Shown here one piece after another: positions 43,101-51,195 of a stretch of 64,000 nucleotides of DNA. The notes under the pieces were generated by a model, which worked only from the letters and a program-made list of their open reading frames with translations, had not been told where the DNA came from and searched no databases. Within the stretch, counting starts at the first letter, position 1. Each line of letters starts with the position of its first letter. Source of the stretch: an uncultured Oscillospiraceae bacterium (GTDB lineage Bacteria; Bacillota; Clostridia; Oscillospirales; Acutalibacteraceae); NCBI GenBank assembly GCA_902492045.1, contig CABUKB010000009.1, positions 3,769 through 67,768 of the forward strand, in the 5' to 3' direction. Position numbers and translations under genes: made by a program.

Positions 43101-43741
43101 GCGCCCTGGGCAGCGTCAATGTGGACGCTATCGAGGAATACCGCGAGGTCAGTGAACGCTACGAGTTCTTGAATGCGCAGGTTAAGGATGTTGAAACCTC
43201 CAAGGAGGAACTGCATCGTCTCATCAGTGATCTAACCGTGCAGATGCGGGAAATTTTTATTGACCGCTTCCGGCAGATCAACTATAATTACGGCATCGTT
43301 TTCACAGAGATGTTCGGCGGGGGCAAAGGTGAACTGAAACTCACCGACCCGGATGACATATTGGGATCCGGCATCGAAATGCACGTGCAGCCGCCTGGGA
43401 AAGTGATCCTGAATCTCGATGTCCTCTCGGGCGGAGAGAAGGCTTTGGCGGCCATCGCGCTGCTCTTCGCGATTCTCAAGGTGACCCCTTCCCCCTTCTG
43501 TGTGCTGGACGAAATCGAGGCAGCCCTTGACGATGTGAACGTGGACCGGTATGCCCAGTATCTGCGGCGCATGTCGGGAAACAGCCAGTTTATCGTGATT
43601 ACCCACCGGCGGGGCACCATGGAAGAGGCCGATGTCCTCTACGGTGTGACGATGCAGGAACAAGGCGTATCCAAGCTGCTGGAATTGAGGGCCAGCGAAG
43701 TCGAGGAAAAGCTCGGCATCCGGATGGACAAGGCAACGTAA
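40157..43741 (+). CDS. smc: Chromosome segregation protein SMC
   Basis: SMC is the ATPase of the condensin-like complex with ScpA and ScpB. It is 1194 residues: Walker A VGPNGSGKSN (about 30-39), long coiled coils, a hinge around 510-650, signature LSGGEKALAAIALLFAI and Walker B FCVLDEIEAALDD. The GTG at 40157 gives MLLKSLEIQGFKSF like homologues; an ATG 12 bases upstream abuts the AGGA. It is followed by a short YcxB-like ORF and then ftsY, the usual smc-ftsY order. Confidence 0.97.
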   Translation: MLLKSLEIQGFKSFPDKTVLSFGQGITAVVGPNGSGKSNISDAIRWVLGEQSSKSLRGSKMEDVIFNGTSSRRAVGFAEVSLTVDNSARKLDFDADDVKVTRRYYRSGESEYLLNGASVRLRDIQMLFMDTGLGRDGYSIIGQGRIGDIVASKSEERREIFEEAAGISKYRYRKNEAERRLNAAEDNLLRLRDIVRELEERVGPLKIQADKARKYLALAGEKKELEIGLWLRTIEQSRETLRELSAKLELARTQYDAAGHAVEEIDARIDEIAENAQRLTVRMDEVRQDARRFEEEAARCESDAGLLRNDIFHNTETITRLRAQLEQSETGGEGILRDIAAREEAIAEKKGTAADAEEKRRALEEELAGLVESHNTYSGRIETLSQEASALALRLSDIRVRSVTSESSLGEITMRLSQLAASISLRAGQNAAAEKELAQRREEWQLACERAEELQNTLAGYEMRYRSRASKLEAAKEEANKRNLDAGEKSRRVRLLEEMERNLEGFAQSVKAVMKQAERGELPGIHGPVSRLIQAGSAYALAVETALGAAAQNVVCDREEDAKEAIRYLKETKGGRATFLPLTSVKGNLLSENGLEGETGFIGLASSLVEADPRYAGVVRSLLGRTAVAEDLDSAVRIAKKYHYRFRIVSLDGQVVNAGGSMTGGSSVKGAGMLSRRAEIERLKKEAGSLAEKARQAQEEVARLSQDTAAAEAALTGARGELSSAGEEKIRLEGEVRRLTEQAAAAKRELEEGEAEQASLHERAEEYRRISIEAEDEAAEVRQQKERVETELRSLSGNREELSRRREELSAGIGEMRLQTLAIEKEIEAEHAAIADLRARLADEEGARDSLRRQEAELRDTNKTLDERAAALTEQAGSLRTQAAGTQGRIEELMAERAKGEAEQALLRQQSRDKADEREKAGLEAARIEEKCHTVGREADDVTRRLYEEYELTRSEAEATVQPAEDIPAATRRLSDLKNRIRALGSVNVDAIEEYREVSERYEFLNAQVKDVETSKEELHRLISDLTVQMREIFIDRFRQINYNYGIVFTEMFGGGKGELKLTDPDDILGSGIEMHVQPPGKVILNLDVLSGGEKALAAIALLFAILKVTPSPFCVLDEIEAALDDVNVDRYAQYLRRMSGNSQFIVITHRRGTMEEADVLYGVTMQEQGVSKLLELRASEVEEKLGIRMDKAT

Positions 43742-43792
43742 TGGCGGTCTATGATGGGCTGCTCCATGGTCATGGGGCCCGCGGCGTAGGCA

Positions 43793-44092
43793 GTGCCCCG
43801 TCAAAACGCCCGGTCGGCGATCCGCTCGGCCGACGATTTTTTGGGCCGGCCCTATACTCTGCGGTTTTATGAAGGGGAATACGTCGAGACCGATGCCCTG
43901 GGAGAATGGCATACCCCCTGCGCTTCGCTGTATAAAGTGGCAGAAACCGATGGCCTGCTCTTGCTTTATCACAGCAAAACCCGCGCGGATGTTCTGGAAA
44001 AAAGACGTTTTCTCAAAGGGGCACTGGAGGAGCTCACGGCCTTCCTGCGGGGAACGTGCGGTCTATCTTACAAACGGATCCAATCCGAGTAG
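43793..44092 (+). CDS. Short ORF resembling the C-terminus of a YcxB-like protein
   Basis: A 99-codon frame whose middle (TLRFYEGEYVET ... CASLYKVAETDGLLLLYHSK) resembles the cytosolic end of YcxB-like membrane proteins. The expected two N-terminal membrane segments are absent. The frame before it has a different phase, starting with an ATG overlapping the smc stop and ending after 43 codons. It may be a decayed or truncated gene; the start (GTG 43793) has no convincing ribosome-binding site. Confidence 0.4.
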   Translation: MPRQNARSAIRSADDFLGRPYTLRFYEGEYVETDALGEWHTPCASLYKVAETDGLLLLYHSKTRADVLEKRRFLKGALEELTAFLRGTCGLSYKRIQSE

Positions 44093-44106
44093 AAAGAGGT
44101 TTGCAT

Positions 44107-45021
44107 ATGGGCTTTTTCAGCAAGATCGGCGAGGGGCTTAAAAAGACACGGGATTCCCTTATGCAGTCGATGAATGCGATGCTCCGTTCCTTTACCCGCA
44201 TTGATGAAGAATTGTTCGAGGAACTTGAGGAGATTCTCATCATGGGGGATGTGGGGGCCTCTACCGCCGCCCGGATCTGCGAGGAACTGCGCCGCAAAGT
44301 CAAGGAACGGGGGGAGACGGATCCCGGCCGGATCCAGAATCTGCTGGAAGAAACGGTGGCCGAAATGCTGCGGGGCGGTCAGGAGATGAACCTGCACACC
44401 AAGCCGGCGGTGATCCTGGTGATCGGGGTCAACGGGGTGGGGAAAACCACCACCATCGGCAAACTCGCCGCCCGCTTCCAAGCCGAAGGCAAGAAGGTGG
44501 TGCTCGGCGCCGCCGATACCTTCCGCGCCGCCGCCATCGAGCAACTGGAGATCTGGGCGGAACGGGCGGGTGCCGACATTGTCAAGCACACGCAGGGCGC
44601 CGATCCGGCCGCCGTGGTGTTCGACGCCCTGTGCGCCGCCAAAGCCAGGGGAGCCGACATGGTGATCTGCGATACTGCCGGCCGGCTGCATAATAAAAAG
44701 AACCTGATGGATGAACTGGGAAAAATTACGCGGGTCATAGACCGGGAACTGCCCGATGCGGACAAAGAGGTGCTTTTGGTTCTCGATGCCACCACCGGCC
44801 AGAACGCGGTCAGCCAGGTTCGGGAATTCCGAAAGGCCGCCGGCATTTCCGGCATCGTGCTGACAAAACTCGACGGCACCGCCCGGGGCGGGGTGGTTCT
44901 CACCATTCGGGAAGAATTGGATGTTCCGGTCAAATTTATCGGCGTCGGAGAGGGTGTGGACGACCTGATGCCCTTTGATCCCGATGAATTTGCCCACGGC
45001 CTGTTCGGGGACGCCCGATGA
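44107..45021 (+). CDS. ftsY: Signal recognition particle receptor FtsY
   Basis: This is the membrane-associated SRP GTPase receptor. It is 304 residues, with only a short N-terminal extension (MGFFSKIGEGLKKTRDSL) rather than an acidic A domain. It has the NG domain with GVNGVGKTTTIGKLA, DTAGRLHN and TKLDGTARGG motifs. The ATG at 44107 follows AAGAGG. Confidence 0.98.
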   Translation: MGFFSKIGEGLKKTRDSLMQSMNAMLRSFTRIDEELFEELEEILIMGDVGASTAARICEELRRKVKERGETDPGRIQNLLEETVAEMLRGGQEMNLHTKPAVILVIGVNGVGKTTTIGKLAARFQAEGKKVVLGAADTFRAAAIEQLEIWAERAGADIVKHTQGADPAAVVFDALCAAKARGADMVICDTAGRLHNKKNLMDELGKITRVIDRELPDADKEVLLVLDATTGQNAVSQVREFRKAAGISGIVLTKLDGTARGGVVLTIREELDVPVKFIGVGEGVDDLMPFDPDEFAHGLFGDAR

Positions 45022-45051
45022 GAAAGGATGAACCATACGGAGGTATCGGTC

Positions 45052-45663
45052 ATGCGTTTTGTTGTCGCAACCCACAACCGCAAAAAACTTGAGGAACTCT
45101 CGCGTATTCTGTCCGCGCTGGATATCGAGGCGGTGACGGGGGATCAGGTCGGCGTTGCATTGAGCGAACCGGATGAAACCGGTGAGACTTTTGAAGAGAA
45201 TGCCCGGATCAAGGCGGAATCCGCCTGCCGGGAGACGGGGCTTCCGGCGGTAGCCGACGATTCCGGCCTGGCGGTGGATGCCCTGGACGGGGCCCCGGGA
45301 GTTTATTCGGCACGGTATGCCGGGGCGGGTGCCAGCGATGCGGATCGAAACGCCAAGCTGCTGGATGCTTTGAAAGACATCCCGGATGAACAGCGCAACG
45401 CGAAGTTTGTGTCGGTGATCTGCTGCGCGTTCCCGGACGGCGGCATCGTGACCGCACGGGGGGAATGCCCCGGCCGCATCGCGCATGCTCCCCGGGGAGA
45501 GGACGGCTTCGGATACGATCCTCTGTTTGTCGTAGGCGGCGGGCTTCCCGGTGCTGGAAAAACCTTCGCGGAACTGACGGGAGAGGAAAAAGACGCGGTC
45601 AGCCATCGCGGTAATGCCCTGCGTATGTTTTCGGCCCGTCTGCGGGAAAAATTAAACAGGTAA
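45052..45663 (+). CDS. rdgB: XTP/dITP diphosphatase (RdgB/Ham1 family)
   Basis: It removes non-canonical purine NTPs. It is 203 residues with VVATHNRKKLEEL at the start, ADDSGLAVDAL, GEDGFGYDPLFVV and SHRGNAL motifs. The ATG at 45052 follows GGAGGT; the ORF could extend back to 45028 but without a site. It is 30 bp after ftsY. Confidence 0.96.
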   Translation: MRFVVATHNRKKLEELSRILSALDIEAVTGDQVGVALSEPDETGETFEENARIKAESACRETGLPAVADDSGLAVDALDGAPGVYSARYAGAGASDADRNAKLLDALKDIPDEQRNAKFVSVICCAFPDGGIVTARGECPGRIAHAPRGEDGFGYDPLFVVGGGLPGAGKTFAELTGEEKDAVSHRGNALRMFSARLREKLNR

Positions 45664-45704
45664 CGGATTCAACCGGGCGAATCCTGATAGAGAGGATGTT
45701 TCAT

Positions 45705-46001
45705 TTGTTAACCAGCAAACAACGGGCGTTTTTGCGTTCAAAAGCCAATGCGGAGGCCCCGGTCCTTCATGTGGGAAAGGGAGGAATTTCCGAGTCCCTT
45801 CTGCTTCAGGCGGAGGATGCCTTGACGGCGCGCGAACTCATCAAGGGCAAGGTACTGGAAACCGCACCGCTTTCCAGCCGCGAGGCGGCAGAGCAGATTG
45901 CGCAGGCAGTTCACGCCGAAGTGGTGCAGGTGATTGGCCGCACGTTTGTCCTGTATCGCCGCCATCCGAAGGAACCGAAAATCCAGCTTCCGAACGGGTG
46001 A
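45705..46001 (+). CDS. yhbY: CRM-domain RNA-binding protein YhbY
   Basis: A 98-residue protein beginning LTSKQRAFLRSKANAEAPVLHVGKGGI, the CRM fold that binds pre-50S ribosomes. The TTG at 45705 follows AGAGG by 8 bases and gives the family's usual MLTSKQR start; ATG 45696 lies too close to the site. Confidence 0.92.
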   Translation: MLTSKQRAFLRSKANAEAPVLHVGKGGISESLLLQAEDALTARELIKGKVLETAPLSSREAAEQIAQAVHAEVVQVIGRTFVLYRRHPKEPKIQLPNG

Positions 46002-46047
46002 AGCGGAACAAAACAGAATGAAGAAAAGGGCAAAGGAGAATGGGAGA

Positions 46048-47280
46048 ATGCCGCAGAAGATCGCGTTGTTTGGAGGGGCTTTCGACCCCATTCACAATGG
46101 GCATATCCGGCTGGCTGTGGAATTTGCGCGCCGGTTGGATCTGGACCGGGTCTTGTTCGTCCCTTCGTACGTACCGCCCCACAAGCTGCGCAGTGACATG
46201 GCCGGGCCCGCCGACCGTCTGGCCATGTGCCGCCTGGCGGCGGGAGCGTATCCGCGCCTGGAGGTCTCCGATCTGGAGATCGCCCGGGGCGGCGCCAGCT
46301 TTACGGCCGACACGCTCGATACTTTGCGGGGGCGGTATCCCGGCACTTCCTGGTATCTTATTACGGGGGCGGATATGTTTCTGACCCTCGGCAGCTGGTG
46401 GCGCTTTGGGGACATCGCCGCCGATACGGTTTTATGTGCCGCACCGAGGGACGGAGCGGGTCTGGCCCAACTGCGGGCTTACGCCGATGAACTGGCCAAG
46501 GCCGGGGCACGGTGCGTGATTGAAGATATCCCCCTGTCCGACATTTCCTCCACCGAAATCCGCAAGCGGGTATCGCAAGGAGGGGAGATCGGGGATTTGG
46601 TTCCGGAGAGCGTCGCGGCGTATATTCGGGAACACGGCCTGTACCGGACGCCCTCCGAAGAAGGGGAGGCAGATCACGATGCACAATATATTGCGATCAT
46701 CCGGGGGCGTCTGACCCCCTCCCGATTCCAGCATTCCCTGGCGGTGGCCGACAGAGCCGTGGAGCTGGCCCGCCGATGGGGGGCTGACCCGGCCAGGGCC
46801 CGCACAGCCGGCCTGCTTCACGATATCATGAAAGATGCGAAACCCGCCGCACAGTTGCAAATCTTTCGGGATTTTGGTATACTACTAGATACTGTGGAGC
46901 GACAGGTGCCAAAACTCTGGCATGCCAGAGCCGGCGCGGTTTTCATCGAACGGATCCTTGGAGTTGCCGACCCGGAGATTTTGTCCGCTGTGCGTTATCA
47001 CACCACAGGACACGCCGGGATGAACCTTCTTGAGACGGTCATCTATCTTGCGGATTTTACCTCGTCCGACCGTGATTATCCCGATGTAGATGTGCTCAGG
47101 CGGCTATCGGACGAAAATCTCGACCGGGCCATGGCCTACGCTCTTTCTTATACCATACGGGATCTGATTGAAAAAAACCGCGCGGTGCATCCGGATACCC
47201 TGGCCTGTTACAACGAAGTCATCCTTCGCCTCTATCCCGATGAACGGCTGCCGGAATGGAAGAAATCCCACCTTCTCTGA
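46048..47280 (+). CDS. Fused NadD (nicotinate-nucleotide adenylyltransferase) and YqeK (HD hydrolase)
   Basis: Residues 1-195 are NadD: KIALFGGAFDPIHNGHIRLA, VPPHKLRSDM, LITGADMF, ISSTEIRKRV. Residues 210-400 are a YqeK-type HD phosphohydrolase (RFQHSLAVADRAVELARRWG, LLHDIMKD, AVRYHTTGH, ADFTSSDRDYP), in Bacillus an Ap4A hydrolase. Bacillus encodes these as two adjacent genes; here there is no stop between them. The ATG at 46048 follows GGAG. NadD makes NAD precursors; the fused hydrolase may clear dinucleotides. Confidence 0.93.
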   Translation: MPQKIALFGGAFDPIHNGHIRLAVEFARRLDLDRVLFVPSYVPPHKLRSDMAGPADRLAMCRLAAGAYPRLEVSDLEIARGGASFTADTLDTLRGRYPGTSWYLITGADMFLTLGSWWRFGDIAADTVLCAAPRDGAGLAQLRAYADELAKAGARCVIEDIPLSDISSTEIRKRVSQGGEIGDLVPESVAAYIREHGLYRTPSEEGEADHDAQYIAIIRGRLTPSRFQHSLAVADRAVELARRWGADPARARTAGLLHDIMKDAKPAAQLQIFRDFGILLDTVERQVPKLWHARAGAVFIERILGVADPEILSAVRYHTTGHAGMNLLETVIYLADFTSSDRDYPDVDVLRRLSDENLDRAMAYALSYTIRDLIEKNRAVHPDTLACYNEVILRLYPDERLPEWKKSHLL

Positions 47281-47352
47281 TGAAAACCGCCTCGGACGCC
47301 CGTCACGAAGAGGCGCGTGAAACCCGACCGCAGAAAGGACTGGTCTTTTACT

Positions 47353-48792
47353 ATGGCAAAGGATAAACGCGACAGCAGCAAGAGGCCTTCCTCTTCCCGC
47401 ACAGGGGCGTCGAGGCCGGCCGCCAAAAAGGCGCCGGCGCGTTCATCGGCGAAAAGGCCGGCATCTCGGACAGGTGCTTCTTCCGCCTCCGGCCGTGCCG
47501 GGCGGACAGGTGCCTCGCCGAAATCCGGGAGCCGGAGCGGCACCTCTTCCGCCAAGAAGCCGGCGGGTACCCGGAAAAAGAATACACGCGGCCGCAAAGT
47601 GGTGCTTATCCTGTTAGTAGCCCTTATCGTGGTGAGCCTGCTGTTTATCTTTTTTACGGGTTTGTATCTCTACCGGCAAATTGCCTCGCCGAGCGACAGT
47701 GGTTCGGACACGCCCCTGAGTTCCTATGACACGACGCCGGAGACGGATGTCGATAAAGTGGCCTATTTTGCTTTCGGTTTGATGGGGGCCTCTTCTACCG
47801 ATCCCACCGAGTTGTTGTCTCTGGTCTGTTACGACAAGGAGGCTCAGTCCATCCGTATTCTGGAAATCCCGATGGACACCTATCTCGGGGAAAGCGAATT
47901 GTTTGCTGTCAAAAAGGCCAGCGAGGTTTGGGGCAACCCGAAACCGGTGAGTTGGTGCGAGTATGAAGGCAAGCAGATATACAGCGAAGAGATCGCCGAC
48001 GGCAAGCACACCTATTGCGGTCAGCCGGCCACGGAAAAGATCGGTTCGGCGAGCGGGGGATTGATCGCCATCTTTAACGAGCAATATGCTATGCCGGTGG
48101 ACAACTTCTTTTTATTGCCCCAGGAGGCTCTCGTCAAGCTGGTCGATCTGGTGGACGGCGTGGATGTCCAAATCGACGGCACCGTCAAACTCGACGGCAT
48201 CACGTATGAGGCCGGTGTCCAGACGCTTGGGGGACAGGCCGCGTTGGAGTATGTGCTGCAAAAAGACGGCGGTGTCGAGGGGGATATTGCCCGGATTGTG
48301 CGCCAGCGCCGGGTTATGCTGGCGCTATTTCAGAGGCTGTCCGCCCGCGAGGTTGAGGATCTGGATGAGAATATCATCGGGCCGCTGATGAACGGTTCAA
48401 CCCCCATTCGCTGCAATTCGGGTACAGACGCGATGCGGTCCATGCTGATCAAGCCATCCAATAAGGATATGGAGAATATGGACCTGTCTTTGGCCCTTTC
48501 GACCATGCTTCACGATATGGGCCGGATCACGCTGGAGAATATCACGGCTTATATCATCCCCGGAGAAGCCACCTCAGCCAATTCTGTGGCTTATTACGGT
48601 ATTCACCGGGCGGAACTGGCGGCATTGCTCAACGCGTCGTTCAACCCGTATGGGATGCCGGTCACAGAAGCCAGCCTTCAAGTGACCGAACTGGCCGTAA
48701 ACGGGACAAGCGACACCCGCACCCAGGCGATGTCCGAAATCGCCGTGTCTCAATCGGGCGTGACGGCATCGGACGAAAGTTCGGCCGCCTGA
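47353..48792 (+). CDS. LytR-CpsA-Psr (LCP)-like membrane protein
   Basis: A basic, Ser/Lys/Ala/Arg-rich cytosolic part of about 80 residues is followed by a membrane segment (VVLILLVALIVVSLLFIFF) and an extracytoplasmic LCP-like domain (LLSLVCYDKEAQSIRILEIPMDTYL, LVDLVDGVDVQIDG, LGGQAALEYVLQ). LCP enzymes attach wall polymers to peptidoglycan. The usual Arg triplets are not clear, so activity is uncertain. It sits between nadD/yqeK and rsfS as in other Clostridia. Start is uncertain: ATG 47353 (479 aa) or an upstream GTG at 47317. Confidence 0.8.
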   Translation: MAKDKRDSSKRPSSSRTGASRPAAKKAPARSSAKRPASRTGASSASGRAGRTGASPKSGSRSGTSSAKKPAGTRKKNTRGRKVVLILLVALIVVSLLFIFFTGLYLYRQIASPSDSGSDTPLSSYDTTPETDVDKVAYFAFGLMGASSTDPTELLSLVCYDKEAQSIRILEIPMDTYLGESELFAVKKASEVWGNPKPVSWCEYEGKQIYSEEIADGKHTYCGQPATEKIGSASGGLIAIFNEQYAMPVDNFFLLPQEALVKLVDLVDGVDVQIDGTVKLDGITYEAGVQTLGGQAALEYVLQKDGGVEGDIARIVRQRRVMLALFQRLSAREVEDLDENIIGPLMNGSTPIRCNSGTDAMRSMLIKPSNKDMENMDLSLALSTMLHDMGRITLENITAYIIPGEATSANSVAYYGIHRAELAALLNASFNPYGMPVTEASLQVTELAVNGTSDTRTQAMSEIAVSQSGVTASDESSAA

Positions 48793-48836
48793 CGGCTCCG
48801 GCAATAACGGGTACAGCTTTTCAGCAGAAAGTAGGA

Positions 48837-49208
48837 ATGGACATTTTGGAAGTTAAAAGCATCGTCAGCAGCATTGTCACGTCGCTGGATAAACACAAAG
48901 CACAGGACATCCGGGTGATCGAGGTCACCGATGTAACCTCGATTGCGGATTATTTTGTCATCGCGGCCGGAACCAGTTCCACCCAGGTGAAATCCCTGAC
49001 CGATTATGTGGAAGAGGAGATGGAGGAGAAGGGCCTACGTCCCATGAGAAAAGAGGGCTACCATTCCTCTACCTGGATCCTGCTCGACTATGGAACCGTG
49101 GTGGTCCACGTTTTTCAGGAAGAAACCCGCCGCTTTTATGACCTGGAAAGACTGTGGAAGGACGGCCGGCCGTTGGACGCTTCCGTTTTTTTGGAAGACG
49201 GGACCTGA
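48837..49208 (+). CDS. rsfS: Ribosome silencing factor RsfS
   Basis: RsfS binds L14 and blocks subunit joining under starvation. The core DVTSIADYFVIAAGTSSTQVKSL and the region YHSSTWILLDYGTVVVHVFQ are typical. The start is ATG 48837, though AGGA touches it; a TTG at 48846 would be better spaced. Confidence 0.95.
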   Translation: MDILEVKSIVSSIVTSLDKHKAQDIRVIEVTDVTSIADYFVIAAGTSSTQVKSLTDYVEEEMEEKGLRPMRKEGYHSSTWILLDYGTVVVHVFQEETRRFYDLERLWKDGRPLDASVFLEDGT

Positions 49209-49294
49209 CCGTACCGGAAAACACCGGAAAATCCGGAAATGCAGAAAGGGCTTGTGGCCTTTTTAGGATTTCCTATCCAATTTGGAGAAAAACC

Positions 49295-49323
49295 TTGACG
49301 TGTGTACCCATGTGCGATATAAT
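49295..49323 (+). promoter_or_regulatory. rpsU promoter
   Basis: TTGACG (49295-49300), 17 bases, TATAAT (49318-49323). It is followed 56 bp later by the rpsU start. Confidence 0.9.
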
Positions 49324-49378
49324 ATTCCTTGTATCCTTATGAGAAAACCCCTGCTTCATGCGGAGGGAGGGAATTGGA

Positions 49379-49555
49379 ATGTCAGAAATCCGAGTCAAAG
49401 ACAATGAAACACTGGACAGCGCCCTGCGCAGATGGAAGAAATCGTGTGCCCGTTCCGGCGTCCTTGCCGAGGTCCGCAAGAGAGAGCATTATGAGAAGCC
49501 TTCCGTAAGACGCAAAAAGAAGTCCGAGGCTGCGCGCAAAAGAAAATACAAGTAA
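49379..49555 (+). CDS. rpsU: Small-subunit ribosomal protein S21
   Basis: A 58-residue basic protein with [20 protein letters not shown] and a C-terminal [15 protein letters not shown]. The ATG at 49379 is preceded by GGAGGGAGG. It has its own promoter and terminator. Confidence 0.98.
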   Translation: MSEIRVKDNETLDSALRRWKKSCARSGVLAEVRKREHYEKPSVRRKKKSEAARKRKYK

Positions 49556-49562
49556 AGTGCAG

Positions 49563-49588
49563 AAAGCGGGCAGAAATGCCCGCTTTTT
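49563..49588 (+). terminator. rpsU terminator
   Basis: AAAGCGGGCA (49563-49572), GAAA, TGCCCGCTTT (49577-49586), TT. Confidence 0.92.
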
Positions 49589-49665
49589 GGTGTTAAGGAG
49601 GCCGTCGGTGCCGTTTTGGGAACGGCGCATGAGATATTGGATATGACGGCGAAAGGAATGCATCT

Positions 49666-50178
49666 ATGGCGCTATTTTATCCGACGCTGTACCGCCGGCG
49701 CATCACCGATATTACCCTTGACGATTTACAGACTTTGGGGGTGCGGGGGTTGCTGCTGGACGTGGACAATACCCTGACAGCTCACGGCAGCCAATATCTG
49801 TCGCCGGAGGTTGAGGCCTGGCTCGCCGCAATGCAGAGGGCAGGGATCGGGCTCACGGTGGTCTCGAACGCACTGCCCAGCCGGGTTGCGCCTTTTGCCG
49901 GCAAGATTGGCCTGCGCTATACCGCTTTTTCATGCAAACCGTCTCCCATCGGCTTTTGGCGGGGGGTCAAACGCCTGGGGCTGCCCAAACGGCAGGTCGC
50001 CGCGGTGGGGGACCAGGTGTTCACCGACATTGTAGGAGCCAATCTCTGCGGCATCCCCTCCATTCAGCTTGAACCGGTCGAACTGGAGCAAGGTAAGCCC
50101 ACGCTGGCCGTCAAGCGCCGGCTGGAACGCTGGCTGAAAGAGCGGCGGGACCGCAAGATCCGGAAACGGGGGATGTAA
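49666..50178 (+). CDS. yqeG: YqeG-family HAD phosphatase (class IIIA)
   Basis: A 170-residue protein with the HAD nucleophile motif GLLLDVDNTLTAHG (about 31-44), VVSNAL, and AVGDQVFTDIVGANLCGI. It is conserved in Firmicutes; the substrate is not known. The ATG follows AAAGGA. It lies 3 bp before the next gene. Confidence 0.92.
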   Translation: MALFYPTLYRRRITDITLDDLQTLGVRGLLLDVDNTLTAHGSQYLSPEVEAWLAAMQRAGIGLTVVSNALPSRVAPFAGKIGLRYTAFSCKPSPIGFWRGVKRLGLPKRQVAAVGDQVFTDIVGANLCGIPSIQLEPVELEQGKPTLAVKRRLERWLKERRDRKIRKRGM

Positions 50179-50181
50179 GCT

Positions 50182-51051
50182 ATGATTTTGGAGGCACCGC
50201 TTTTTGGCCCGGCAGGAAGCAGCGAGTCTTTCGCGGCCGAGGGGCATACTTCCACGATGGAGGCACCGGCCTGGCTCGCGGCAAGGGGCCTGACGGCGTA
50301 CGAATACCAGTGCGGGCACGGTGTGCGTGTGAAACAGGAGACGGCGTTGAAATTCGGTGCCGAAGCCAAAGAACATGGTATCGCCGTTTCGCTGCATGCC
50401 CCCTACTACATTTCCCTGGCATCGGACGATCCGGCCAAACGGGACAATTCGGTGCGGTATATTCTGGACAGCGCCCGGGTGGTCAGCGCCATGGGCGGAC
50501 AGAGAATCGTGGTACATCCCGGGGGGCTTGGCGGTCTATCCCGCCGGGATGCCGCCGTGCTGGCGGCGGATACCCTGCGCAGGGCTCAGAAGGCTTTGGA
50601 CGAAGAGGGGCTGTATGGCATCCGTTTATGCCCGGAAACCATGGGAAAGATTCAACAGCTCGGGGATCTCGACGAGGTGCTGTTTTTCTGCGGTATTGAT
50701 GAACGGTTCCTGCCCTGCATCGACTTTGGGCATCTCAATGCCCGGACCATGGGCGGATTATCTTCGAAAGAGGATTTTGCGGCTGTGCTCGATGCGGTCC
50801 GGGACCGGCTCGGGGAGGACCGGACCCGTCGTTTTCATGCCCATTTCTCTCGGATCGAATACAGCAAGGGAGGGGAAAAGCGGCACCTGACTTTTGCGGA
50901 ACACAGGGGATTCGGCCCTCCGCCGGAACCCCTCATGGAACTGATCGCGGAGCGGGCTTTGACACCGGTTGTCATCTGCGAATCGGCCGGCACCCAAGCC
51001 GAAGACGCGGCCGCCCTGCGGGACCTCTGGCTGGCCGCGCGCGGTTTATAA
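50182..51051 (+). CDS. AP endonuclease family 2/endonuclease IV-like TIM-barrel protein
   Basis: A 289-residue TIM barrel with the zinc-site stretches SLHAPYYISLA, VVHPGGLGG, RLCPETMGK, CIDFGHLNAR and FHAHFSRIEYSKGGEKRH. Length and motifs match endonuclease IV (Nfo), which cleaves abasic sites, but the match is to the family, not to a proven Nfo. It starts 3 bp after yqeG. Confidence 0.85.
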   Translation: MILEAPLFGPAGSSESFAAEGHTSTMEAPAWLAARGLTAYEYQCGHGVRVKQETALKFGAEAKEHGIAVSLHAPYYISLASDDPAKRDNSVRYILDSARVVSAMGGQRIVVHPGGLGGLSRRDAAVLAADTLRRAQKALDEEGLYGIRLCPETMGKIQQLGDLDEVLFFCGIDERFLPCIDFGHLNARTMGGLSSKEDFAAVLDAVRDRLGEDRTRRFHAHFSRIEYSKGGEKRHLTFAEHRGFGPPPEPLMELIAERALTPVVICESAGTQAEDAAALRDLWLAARGL

Positions 51052-51195
51052 CGCCGGAACCGGACGACGGGGCCGAAACCCTACGGACCTGGCGGCCGCA
51101 ACCGCTAGTTGCGCAGGCTGCAAGCTGGAATTGGTGGCGTCTGTTTGGATTGCCGGGTATACTGAGGCCATAACACCGAAAAGGAGTTTTGACCT

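Noticed and set aside
40496..43216. Long minus-strand frames opposite smc
   Set aside because: Shadows of the biased SMC coiled-coil codons; the plus-strand SMC motifs are unambiguous.
44068..45606. 512-codon minus-strand frame over ftsY and rdgB
   Set aside because: It crosses two confidently assigned genes and has no family features.
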